This document shows, one piece after another, positions 1 to 5,518 of a stretch of DNA of 19,647 bases. Under the pieces are notes generated by a model. The model worked only from the letters and a program-made list of their open reading frames with translations, was not told where the DNA came from and ran no database searches. The stretch's first letter is position 1. Each line of letters starts with the position of its first letter. The position numbers and the translations under genes were made by a program. Source of the DNA: JBBQUN01 sp038212405 (lineage in GTDB: Bacteria > Actinomycetota > Acidimicrobiia > Acidimicrobiales > SZUA-35). The stretch is taken from assembly GCA_038212405.1 (NCBI GenBank), contig JBBQUN010000066.1:1-19647 (forward strand), read 5' to 3'.

Positions 1-112
1 CCGCGATTCGAGCCGATGCCGGGTCATACACACCGCACGGACCGTCGCAGTGAGCCTCGGCGATGAGGGCAGGCGAACGACGTTCGAGGAGGTCGAGGAG
101 ACGACTGATCAT
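1..112 (-). CDS. sodN: Nickel superoxide dismutase precursor, N-terminal part (cut by window edge)
   Basis: The first 37 codons of an NiSOD precursor are present and the rest lies left of the window. NiSOD disproportionates superoxide using one Ni per subunit, bound by an N-terminal hook that is exposed only after a leader peptide is removed by the SodX protease. Translation from the ATG at 112 gives a roughly 20-residue leader (MISRLLDLLERRS...) followed by HCDGPCGVYDP at residues 21-31. This matches the family hook H-C-x-x-P-C-G-x-Y: the future His1, Cys2 and Cys6 Ni ligands and Tyr9 are all there. The start is set by a strong AGGAG (121-125) with 8 nt spacing. The gene is divergent from paaI. 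The hook motif is very specific, so the call is firm despite the truncation. Whether sodX follows cannot be seen. Confidence 0.93.
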   Translation of the reverse strand, partial: MISRLLDLLERRSPALIAEAHCDGPCGVYDPASARIA

Positions 113-204
113 GGGTGATGCTCCTAAAGAGGTAGGTGTTGGTGATCCGAGGCTAGCGTCTCTGGTTGACAGAGCAGAAGCCGAACGGCGAGTAGGGTCT
201 GCCC
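113..204. promoter_or_regulatory. Divergent sodN/paaI intergenic region with paaI promoter
   Basis: The gap holds the sodN Shine-Dalgarno (121-125, minus) and a candidate plus-strand promoter for paaI. TTGACA lies at 166-171 and TAGGGT (a TANNNT-type -10) at 193-198. The 21-nt spacer is longer than usual, so the -35 assignment is weak. The -10 ends 6 nt before the paaI ATG at 205, which would place the transcript start on the ATG itself and make the mRNA leaderless. A small inverted repeat, CTCTG-N5-CAGAG (160-174), spans the TTGACA and could be an operator. I found no convincing sodN promoter; TAGCCT on the minus strand (around 150-155) is only a weak candidate. Confidence 0.45.
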
Positions 205-657
205 ATGCTGTCAGGTGACCAAACCGCAGATGTCGAGATTGCCAGCGTTTCGGGGCCGTCGTTGCTCGACGCGGCACAGTCGATGCTCGATGCCGACGCG
301 GCGGCAACGGCGCTCGGCATCACGATCGTCGAGGTCGCATCCGGCCACGCCGTGCTCACCATGACCGTCACGAAGAACATGGTCAATGGGCTCTCGGTCT
401 GCCACGGCGGCATCATTTTCACCCTTGCCGACACCGCAATGGCGGTGGCATCGAACACGTGCGGGAGCCGCACGCTGGCATCGAGCGCCGCCATCGAATT
501 CCTCGCACCAGCCCGCATCGGTGACCAGCTGAGCGCCACCTGTGACGAGCGAATCAAACCCGGCCGAAGCGCGCTCAACGACACCACAGTGACCAATCAA
601 GACGGCGCTACCATTGCCGAGTTCCGTGGCCGCACCGTGACGGTCGGCGACCGCTGA
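205..657 (+). CDS. paaI: Hydroxyphenylacetyl-CoA thioesterase PaaI (hotdog fold)
   Basis: 150-residue hotdog thioesterase. In the phenylacetate pathway PaaI hydrolyses hydroxyphenylacetyl-CoA and related dead-end CoA esters, releasing trapped CoA. Seen in the sequence: the family core NGLSVCHGGIIFTLADTAMA at about residues 61-80, with HGG at 67-69 and LAD at 74-76. Asp76 lines up with the catalytic Asp of E. coli PaaI as I recall that sequence. The conserved FRGR follows near residues 140-143. The N terminus is about 15 residues longer than in E. coli. A Met at residue 27 is an alternative start, but neither ATG has a clear Shine-Dalgarno. The ATG at 205 is preferred because a TANNNT -10 ends 6 nt upstream, fitting leaderless translation. 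It heads the cluster, 21 nt before the MarR gene. Confidence 0.9.
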   Translation: MLSGDQTADVEIASVSGPSLLDAAQSMLDADAAATALGITIVEVASGHAVLTMTVTKNMVNGLSVCHGGIIFTLADTAMAVASNTCGSRTLASSAAIEFLAPARIGDQLSATCDERIKPGRSALNDTTVTNQDGATIAEFRGRTVTVGDR

Positions 658-678
658 GGTCCGACCCACCTCTTCCTC

Positions 679-1266
679 ATGACGAACGCTTCCTTCAACG
701 ACCATCCCGCGCCAACGAGTCAGCGAGAGTCGAACGCTGCCGACTCGAATGCCGTCGATGCCAGCGCTGTCGACACCGGTGCCGCGTTCGAGTCGCTGGC
801 CCGAGCGCGAGTCCACGATCTCGACGACGACATCGACCTTCACACCTTCGCTGCCGCCTTCAACCTCTTCCGTGCCGCCAGCCAATTGGTGCAAGACCTC
901 GAGTCCAACGTCCACCGACCGCTCGGCCTTTCTGTTGCCGGCTTTCGGATCCTCTTCACGGTGTGGACCTTGGGTGAACTCCAGCCCCGGCAGCTCGCCC
1001 AGCTCGCCGGCGTCTCCCGTGCTGCGATCTCCGGTGTGCTCAACACCCTCGAACGCGATGGACTGGTCGAACGCAACAAAGTCGAGACCGACGGCAGGCT
1101 GGTCAACGTTCGCCTCACGCCGACGGGCGCCGAGCGCGTCGAGCAGGCCTACCGCGACCAGAATCAGCGAGAGCGCACCCTGTTCGATGCACTCGACAGC
1201 AGCGAACTCGACCATCTGGCCATGCTCATCCGCCGCCTCCTCGCCTCGCCCGGCCTCGGCGCCTGA
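679..1266 (+). CDS. MarR-family transcriptional regulator
   Basis: 195-residue winged-helix protein of the MarR type. Residues 1-45 are Ser/Ala/Asn/Asp-rich and probably disordered. A dimerisation helix follows (about 52-78). The recognition region reads QLAQLAGVSRAAISGVLNTL (105-124), then LERDGLVER and a wing with DGR (138-140) before VRLTPTGAE. MarR proteins usually repress nearby genes and release DNA on binding small phenolic or CoA-linked ligands. Its position between paaI and paaK makes it the likely local regulator of phenylacetate catabolism, possibly sensing phenylacetyl-CoA, but that ligand is inferred. No Shine-Dalgarno precedes the ATG, which lies 21 nt after paaI, so translation may depend on paaI read-through or the start may lie further inside. 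Confidence 0.88.
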   Translation: MTNASFNDHPAPTSQRESNAADSNAVDASAVDTGAAFESLARARVHDLDDDIDLHTFAAAFNLFRAASQLVQDLESNVHRPLGLSVAGFRILFTVWTLGELQPRQLAQLAGVSRAAISGVLNTLERDGLVERNKVETDGRLVNVRLTPTGAERVEQAYRDQNQRERTLFDALDSSELDHLAMLIRRLLASPGLGA

Positions 1267-1276
1267 TCTCCCGACC

Positions 1277-1324
1277 CGCGATCTCACCAACACGCGATCT
1301 CACCAACACGCGATCTCACCAACA
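1277..1324. repeat. Three perfect 16-bp direct repeats upstream of the paaK promoter
   Basis: The unit CGCGATCTCACCAACA occurs three times without a mismatch at 1277-1292, 1293-1308 and 1309-1324. The motif GATCTC also occurs at 1265-1270 (overlapping the marR stop) and at 1350-1355 (just inside the paaK promoter). The array ends 20 bp before the -35 box. It could be a replication-slippage array or a set of regulator binding sites; the sequence alone does not decide. Confidence 0.9.
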
Positions 1325-1344
1325 CCGCGAAAATCATTAAGGCC

Positions 1345-1373
1345 TTGACGATCTCGGGAGAGGTCCGTAGGAT
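1345..1373 (+). promoter_or_regulatory. paaK promoter, apparently leaderless
   Basis: TTGACG (1345-1350), a 17-nt spacer and TAGGAT (1368-1373) make a good housekeeping-sigma promoter. The -10 ends 7 nt before ATG 1381, so transcription should start at or next to the A of the start codon. There is no Shine-Dalgarno at normal distance from that ATG; GGGAG at 1356-1360 is too far and lies inside the promoter. Both facts favour a leaderless paaK message. A short TCTC-GG-GAGA inverted repeat (1352-1361) sits between the two boxes. Confidence 0.65.
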
Positions 1374-1380
1374 CGGTGAC

Positions 1381-2727
1381 ATGCGTAACAGTGTCGCTGG
1401 CTTCCACCGGCCGGAGGTCGAGACCATGCCTCGGCCCGAGCTCGAGGCGATCCAACTCGCCCGGCTCCAATCAACCATCCAGCGGCTCCGAGACCGCGTC
1501 CCGGTCATGGCCGATCGCCTCCTCGACATTCCCGACCCCACGTCGCTGGACGACCTCGCTGCCTTTCCGTTTCTGCGCAAGAGCGACCTGAGAGACAACT
1601 ACCCATTCGGACTGTTCGCCTCGCCGCGATCCGAACTGGCTCGTGTGCACGCCAGTTCGGGCACCACCGGCAAGCCAACCGTGGTTGGTTACACCCGTGC
1701 CGACCTCGACCTCTGGCACGAGTGCGTCGCCCGTTGCCTGCGCGGCGCCGGGATCGAACCCGGTTGGATGCTGCACAACGCCTACGGCTACGGCCTGTTC
1801 ACCGGCGGACTCGGCCTGCACGGCGGTGCCGAAGCAGCCGGCATCAACGTCGTGCCCGTTTCGGGCGGCAACACCGAACGCCAGCTGATGCTGATCGAAG
1901 ACTTTGCTCCCGAGGCGATTTGCTGTACACCCTCGTATGCCTTGACCCTTGCCGAACTCCTCGGGCCCGTTGGCGGACCCGCCTCATCGATGCAGGTCGC
2001 CATCCTCGGAGCCGAACCGTGGAGCGAGAAGATGCGCGCCACCATCGAAGCCGGACTGGGGCTGCGAGCGATCAACATCTACGGACTCTCCGAAGTGATC
2101 GGACCCGGCGTGTCCTGTGAGACCGCCGATCAGGACGGGCTCGTGATCATGGAAGACCACTTCCTGCCCGAGATCGTCGACCCCGACTCCGGCGAGCGGT
2201 TGCCCGACGGCGAGGTCGGCGTGCTCGTCCTCACGAGTCTCACCAAACAAGCCTTTCCCGTCCTGCGCTACTGGACCGGCGATCTTTGCTCGATCACCCG
2301 AGAGCCTTCACCATGCGGCCGCACCCACGCCCGCATGTCGGGCATCGTTGGTCGTGCCGATGACATGCTCGTCATCCGCGGCGTCAACGTCTACCCCAGC
2401 CAGGTCGAGCACACCCTGCTCGGCGTCAACGGTGTGAGTGCCCACTTCCAATTGGTCGTTCGACGCGAGGGAACGCTCGATCACCTCCATCTTCGAGTCG
2501 AAGCCGCCAACACCTCTACCGCCGCCGACACCTCTACCGCCGACACCCCTACCGCCGACACCTCTACCGCCGACACCTCTGCGACCTCCCAGCTCGAACA
2601 CACCATCATCGACCGGCTGCGCTCCAGCCTCGGCCTGGGGGTGACCGTCAGCATCGAGCCGGTTGGATCGGTCCCTCGCTCCGAAGGTGGAAAGCTTGCC
2701 CGCACCCTCGACCAACGAGAGCTCTGA
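1381..2727 (+). CDS. paaK: Phenylacetate-CoA ligase PaaK
   Basis: 448-residue AMP-forming ligase making phenylacetyl-CoA from phenylacetate, ATP and CoA, the entry step of the pathway. Seen: the phosphate loop ASSGTTGKPT (91-100), VVGYT, YGYGLFTGGLG (135-145), the adenine-binding YGLSEV (234-239), RYWTGDL (296-302) with the ribose-binding Asp, the hinge GRADDMLVIRGVNVYPSQVE (324-343), and the C-terminal SEGGK with Lys438. These closely match E. coli PaaK. The frame is open up to a TTG at 1345, but ATG 1381 is chosen because that TTG lies in the promoter -35 and because ATG 1381 gives the normal family N terminus. Oddity: a Thr/Ala/Asp/Ser repeat in the C-terminal domain at residues 376-401, listed separately. 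Confidence 0.95.
   Translation: MRNSVAGFHRPEVETMPRPELEAIQLARLQSTIQRLRDRVPVMADRLLDIPDPTSLDDLAAFPFLRKSDLRDNYPFGLFASPRSELARVHASSGTTGKPTVVGYTRADLDLWHECVARCLRGAGIEPGWMLHNAYGYGLFTGGLGLHGGAEAAGINVVPVSGGNTERQLMLIEDFAPEAICCTPSYALTLAELLGPVGGPASSMQVAILGAEPWSEKMRATIEAGLGLRAINIYGLSEVIGPGVSCETADQDGLVIMEDHFLPEIVDPDSGERLPDGEVGVLVLTSLTKQAFPVLRYWTGDLCSITREPSPCGRTHARMSGIVGRADDMLVIRGVNVYPSQVEHTLLGVNGVSAHFQLVVRREGTLDHLHLRVEAANTSTAADTSTADTPTADTSTADTSATSQLEHTIIDRLRSSLGLGVTVSIEPVGSVPRSEGGKLARTLDQREL
2506..2583 (+). repeat. In-frame 15-bp minisatellite within paaK
   Basis: Five copies of a 15-bp unit close to GCCGACACCTCTACC start at 2506, 2524, 2539, 2554 and 2569, with one extra GCC codon after the first. They encode pentapeptides of the type A-D-T-S-T (residues 376-401). 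The region lies in the C-terminal domain of PaaK between a beta strand (LHLRVEA) and a helix (SQLEHTIIDRLR), where E. coli PaaK has an ordinary short loop. Copies differ by single bases, so the array is somewhat diverged. Confidence 0.92.
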
Positions 2728-2793
2728 TTGCCATTCTCTCCGGCGTTCACTCCCCATCACCTCGATCACCCTTTGACCCCAGAAAGATCCTCG

Positions 2794-3711
2794 ATGACCA
2801 CATGGTCTGACCTGTCCGAGTTCGACGAGTTCATCAACAGCGGTGGCATGGTCGAACCAACCGACGACATCCCCGAGCCCTACCGCGATGAGGTCTTCCG
2901 CTTCATCGAGTTCCACGCCAACTCCGAACTCATGGGTGGTTTGACCGAACGAGACTGGATCCCAAAGGCACCTGGACTACGCCTCAAACAAGTCTTCTTG
3001 GCCAAGACCCAAGACGAAATCGGCCACGCGCACCTGCTGTACATGGTGGCTGCCGACATGGGCGTCAAGACTCGCGACGAGATGATCGAGCAGTTGTTTC
3101 GGGGCGAGTCACGGTTCCACAACGTTTTCCACTACCAGGCCGTCACCTGGGCCGACCAGGTGGCCATCGCCTACCTGGTCGACGCCGCTGCGTTTGCCAG
3201 CCAGCGAGCTGTGTTCGCCGAGTGCAGCTACGGACCCTACAAGAGAGTCCTGAAGCGGATCGTTGCCGAAGAAGGCTTTCACATGCGCCACGGTGAAGAG
3301 ATGCTGCTTCGTCTGGCCGAAGGCACCCCAACCCAGCACGCCATGTTCCAAGACGCACTGAGCCGTTGGTGGTGGCCCGCCGTGCAACTCTTCGGCCCCG
3401 ACTCCGATCCCGCCGACCCGCTCCTGCGCTGGAAGATCAAGTCCGAGCGCAACGAGACCCTGCGCGATGCCTACGTACAGAAGTACGTCCCGCTGCTCCA
3501 GGGCTATGGCTTCGAGATCCCCGACCCCGAACTGCGCTACGACGGCGCGGCCAAACGCTGGGTCGTTGGTTCGATCGACTGGGAACCGCTCAAGGCAACG
3601 ATGCGAAACGGCGGACCCGATTCGCGGCGCCGCATCGAGAACGCCGCCCGGCACTGGAATGACACCGCCTGGGTCCGCAACGCCCTCGACGCATCAGCCA
3701 TGGCCCTATGA
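2794..3711 (+). CDS. paaA: Ring-1,2-phenylacetyl-CoA epoxidase catalytic subunit PaaA
   Basis: 305-residue ferritin-like di-iron oxygenase, the catalytic subunit of the PaaABCE complex that epoxidises the ring of phenylacetyl-CoA with O2. Seen: a carboxylate pair typical of the fold. These are Glu45 in FIEFHANSELMG, DEIGH at 74-78 (ExxH) in the second helix, Glu143 in AVFAECSYGPY, and EEGFHMRHGEE (159-169, ExxH). The PaaA-typical stretches GLTERDWIPKAPGL and LKQVFLAKTQDEIGHAH are clear. The frame is open 22 codons further up, but ATG 2794 gives the family N terminus and has a weak purine-rich site (AGAAAGA, 2781-2787). paaK ends 66 bp upstream with no clear promoter between. The stop overlaps paaD as ATGA. 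Confidence 0.95.
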   Translation: MTTWSDLSEFDEFINSGGMVEPTDDIPEPYRDEVFRFIEFHANSELMGGLTERDWIPKAPGLRLKQVFLAKTQDEIGHAHLLYMVAADMGVKTRDEMIEQLFRGESRFHNVFHYQAVTWADQVAIAYLVDAAAFASQRAVFAECSYGPYKRVLKRIVAEEGFHMRHGEEMLLRLAEGTPTQHAMFQDALSRWWWPAVQLFGPDSDPADPLLRWKIKSERNETLRDAYVQKYVPLLQGYGFEIPDPELRYDGAAKRWVVGSIDWEPLKATMRNGGPDSRRRIENAARHWNDTAWVRNALDASAMAL

Positions 3712-4268
3712 CCATCTCCACCACGCCGGCCGCTGCCGCGGTCACCACTACCGTCGCCTCCGCCAGCACCGTCACCGCCACCACCGACAGCGCCCGGGCA
3801 ACACCGGTGAACCTCGACATGGTCTGGGCCGCACTCAGCACCGTGGATGACCCGGAATACCCCGGGCTTTCGATCGTCGACCTCGGCTTGGTCGAACAGG
3901 TCGAAACAACCCAGGGCCCAGATGGCAGCGGTGTCACGATCGGTTTGGTACCCACCTTCTCGGGTTGCCCAGCGCTGCACATGATCGCCGCCGATGTCAT
4001 CGCCGCTGTCGCCAATGCCACCGGACTCGCCACCCGAGTTGAGTGGCTGAGCGACCCCGTCTGGACCACGGCCCGCATGAGCCCGCTCGCCGAGCAGCGG
4101 CTGGCGAACGAATTCACGGTGGTCCTGCGCCGCAAAGATGGCACCCTGCGCTGCCCGGTCTGCGGGCACGACGCCGTACAAGACCAATCCATGGCCGGGC
4201 CAACCCGCTGCCGCAGCATCGCCTGGTGTCCCGACTGCCGCAATCCCATCGAGGTGTTTCGCACATGA
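3708..4268 (+). CDS. paaD: Phenylacetyl-CoA epoxidase maturation protein PaaD (MIP18/DUF59 with Cys-rich tail)
   Basis: 186-residue PaaD. The protein is not a subunit of the purified epoxidase; it is thought to act in Fe-S/metal assembly, probably of PaaE or the di-iron site. Seen: a Thr/Ala-rich low-complexity N terminus (1-32), then the MIP18/DUF59 domain with DPEYPGLSIVDLGLV (48-62) and PTFSGCPALHMI (82-93, conserved Cys87). The tail carries CPVC (149-152), C168 and CPDC (174-177), matching the zinc-ribbon-like end of PaaD and distinguishing it from generic SufT/MIP18 proteins. ATGA overlaps couple it to paaA upstream and paaB downstream. Its place between paaA and paaB is unusual: E. coli has A-B-C-D-E. 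Confidence 0.92.
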   Translation: MTISTTPAAAAVTTTVASASTVTATTDSARATPVNLDMVWAALSTVDDPEYPGLSIVDLGLVEQVETTQGPDGSGVTIGLVPTFSGCPALHMIAADVIAAVANATGLATRVEWLSDPVWTTARMSPLAEQRLANEFTVVLRRKDGTLRCPVCGHDAVQDQSMAGPTRCRSIAWCPDCRNPIEVFRT

Positions 4269-4615
4269 AGACCTACGAAGTGTTCATCAAGAAGTCGGGC
4301 AAAGACGAGTTCCGCCACGCCGGCGCGCTGGCCGCACCCGACCCGGCGATGGCGCGCATGTACGCCCGAGAGGCCTATCTGCGCCGGGCCGAAGGGGCCG
4401 AATTCTGGCTGGTCGATCGCGCCGACCTGATCCTCGGCGACGAGGACTTCGTCGCCCCGAATGCCGACAAACCCCACCGCCACAACGACGGTTCGTCGGT
4501 CGCTGCCCGTCGCAAACGGCTCCGTCTCGAAGAACAGCGGGTCGATGAACAGCGGGTCGAAGAACAGCGCCAGGAACAACAGCGCCAGGAACAAGATCAA
4601 GAGGCAGCCCGATGA
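4265..4615 (+). CDS. paaB: Phenylacetyl-CoA epoxidase subunit PaaB
   Basis: 116-residue PaaB, a small non-catalytic subunit that joins the PaaAC heterodimers of the epoxidase. The start is the ATG at 4265, overlapping the paaD stop as ATGA. Seen: YEVFIKKSGKDEFRHAGAL (4-22), then ARMYAREAYLRRAEG (30-44) and FWLVDRADLI (47-56). These correspond to YEVF, RH.GS, ARDAY.RR.EG and WVV of E. coli PaaB as I recall it. E. coli PaaB has about 95 residues. Here the C terminus is replaced by a highly charged Glu/Gln/Arg tail (residues 81-116) built on a 15-bp DNA repeat. The stop overlaps paaC as ATGA. Confidence 0.92.
   Translation: MKTYEVFIKKSGKDEFRHAGALAAPDPAMARMYAREAYLRRAEGAEFWLVDRADLILGDEDFVAPNADKPHRHNDGSSVAARRKRLRLEEQRVDEQRVEEQRQEQQRQEQDQEAAR
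4529..4603 (+). repeat. 15-bp repeat (five units) encoding the PaaB C-terminal tail
   Basis: Five consecutive 15-bp units resembling GAAGAACAGCGGGTC encode EEQRV, DEQRV, EEQRQ, EQQRQ and EQDQE (PaaB residues 89-113). The first three are nearly identical and the last two are drifting. The product would be a hydrophilic, helix-prone tail. Unit length and copy number match the paaK array, although the sequences are unrelated. Confidence 0.88.
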
Positions 4616-5364
4616 CCACCTCGTCCCTCATCAACGATCCGGCGGTCGCAGAATTCGTGCTCGCCTTCGCCGATGACGAGCACATGGTGGGCGCCCGTCA
4701 CGCCGAGTGGATCGGAACGGCACCGTTCCTCGAAGAAGATCTGGCCTTTTGCTCGATCGCCCAGGACGAACTCGGTCATGCCCTCGGCCTGTACGGCCTC
4801 CTCACGAACGACATCGATCGCTTTGCCCTGCTGCGGAGCGCCGGGGAGTACCGGTCCTGCCATCTGGCTGAGCGTGCCGCACCAACATGGGATGACGCGC
4901 TGATTCGGCACTGGTTGTACGACACCGCCGAAGCCCTTCGCTGGGGAGCGCTGGTGCAGTCATCGATCCCCGAACTGGCGTCGCTGGCGCGGCGAGCCTT
5001 GCGTGAGGAAGCCTTCCACACCGATCATGCGGTGATGTTCCTCGAGCGCGTGGTGAGTGCCCCAACCAAACCGGCGATCGAAGCAGCAATCGAGCGACTC
5101 CTGCCCGATGCCCTCGGTGTCTTCGAGCCCGTCGCCGGCGAGGCTCGTGCCCTCGAACTCGGCGTGGTGAGCGAGTCGTCCGCCGATCTTGGCCGACGGT
5201 GGGCTGAGGCCACCGTTGCCTCGCTGGCCGCCTTGGGTTTGGTCGTTGCCTGGCCGGCCGAACCCACCGCTCAAGCCGGCCGAACGGTTCGAGAAGCCGG
5301 TTTCGGCGAGTTCCTCGAGTCGTTACAGGCCGTCATCTCGATCGAGCCCGCCGCGATTTGGTAG
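4612..5364 (+). CDS. paaC: Phenylacetyl-CoA epoxidase structural subunit PaaC
   Basis: 250-residue ferritin-like subunit that pairs with PaaA in the epoxidase. In E. coli PaaC is structural and lacks a functional di-iron centre. Seen: DDEHMVGARHAEWIGTAP (21-38), AQDELGHALGLYGLL (50-64, ExxH), WGALVQSS (111-118) and LREEAFHTDHAVMFLERV (130-147, EExxHxxH). The two ExxH motifs are intact, so some metal binding is not excluded from sequence alone. The start ATG overlaps the paaB stop (ATGA). This is the last gene of the plus-strand cluster: the expected paaE reductase does not follow, and the next gene is convergent. Confidence 0.93.
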   Translation: MTTSSLINDPAVAEFVLAFADDEHMVGARHAEWIGTAPFLEEDLAFCSIAQDELGHALGLYGLLTNDIDRFALLRSAGEYRSCHLAERAAPTWDDALIRHWLYDTAEALRWGALVQSSIPELASLARRALREEAFHTDHAVMFLERVVSAPTKPAIEAAIERLLPDALGVFEPVAGEARALELGVVSESSADLGRRWAEATVASLAALGLVVAWPAEPTAQAGRTVREAGFGEFLESLQAVISIEPAAIW

Positions 5365-5480
5365 CCGATCAGACCGCCAACGAGCGCTCGAGTCAGATCG
5401 CCAACGGCGCGCCGGCGAAGCCATCGACAGACGAGAGCGTCTAGCGTGCGCAACGAAGTGAGCGCTAACGAGCGCTCGAA
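5365..5480. other. Convergent intergenic region between paaC and the GGDEF/EAL gene
   Basis: This 116-bp gap holds no gene. It contains most of a diverged duplication (see the two 52-bp repeat entries). The 10-bp palindrome CGAGCGCTCG occurs at 5381-5390 and again at 5469-5478. These could fold as small hairpins serving transcripts from either side, but there is no T-tract, so I do not call a Rho-independent terminator. Confidence 0.6.
5379..5430. repeat. 52-bp direct repeat, copy 1 (intergenic)
   Basis: Copy 1 of a 52-bp direct repeat. It matches 5467-5518 with three mismatches that I count (one at repeat position 14, two adjacent near position 34). The copies begin 88 bp apart. Copy 1 is wholly intergenic, starting 15 bp after the paaC stop. 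Confidence 0.9.
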
Positions 5481-5518
5481 TCAGATCGCCAACGGCGCGA
5501 TGGCGAAGCCATCGACAG
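5467..5518. repeat. 52-bp direct repeat, copy 2 (overlaps 3' end of GGDEF/EAL gene)
   Basis: Copy 2 contains the stop and last 12 codons or so of the minus-strand GGDEF/EAL gene. It also has a perfect stem CGATGGC-GAA-GCCATCG at 5498-5514, which is shorter in copy 1 because of the two adjacent mismatches. Copy 1 therefore looks like a duplicated gene end. Confidence 0.9.

Noticed and set aside
211..1293. 360-codon minus-strand open frame opposite paaI and marR
   Set aside because: It is antisense to two well-supported genes, has low-complexity composition and no family motif; long antisense frames are expected in high-GC DNA.
1277..1324. Short CRISPR-like array or plasmid-type iterons
   Set aside because: The repeats are contiguous without spacers, only 16 bp long and three in number, with no cas or rep gene nearby.
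5365..5480. Bidirectional Rho-independent terminator between paaC and the GGDEF/EAL gene
   Set aside because: Short palindromes exist, but no T-tract follows on either strand; kept only as a general intergenic description.
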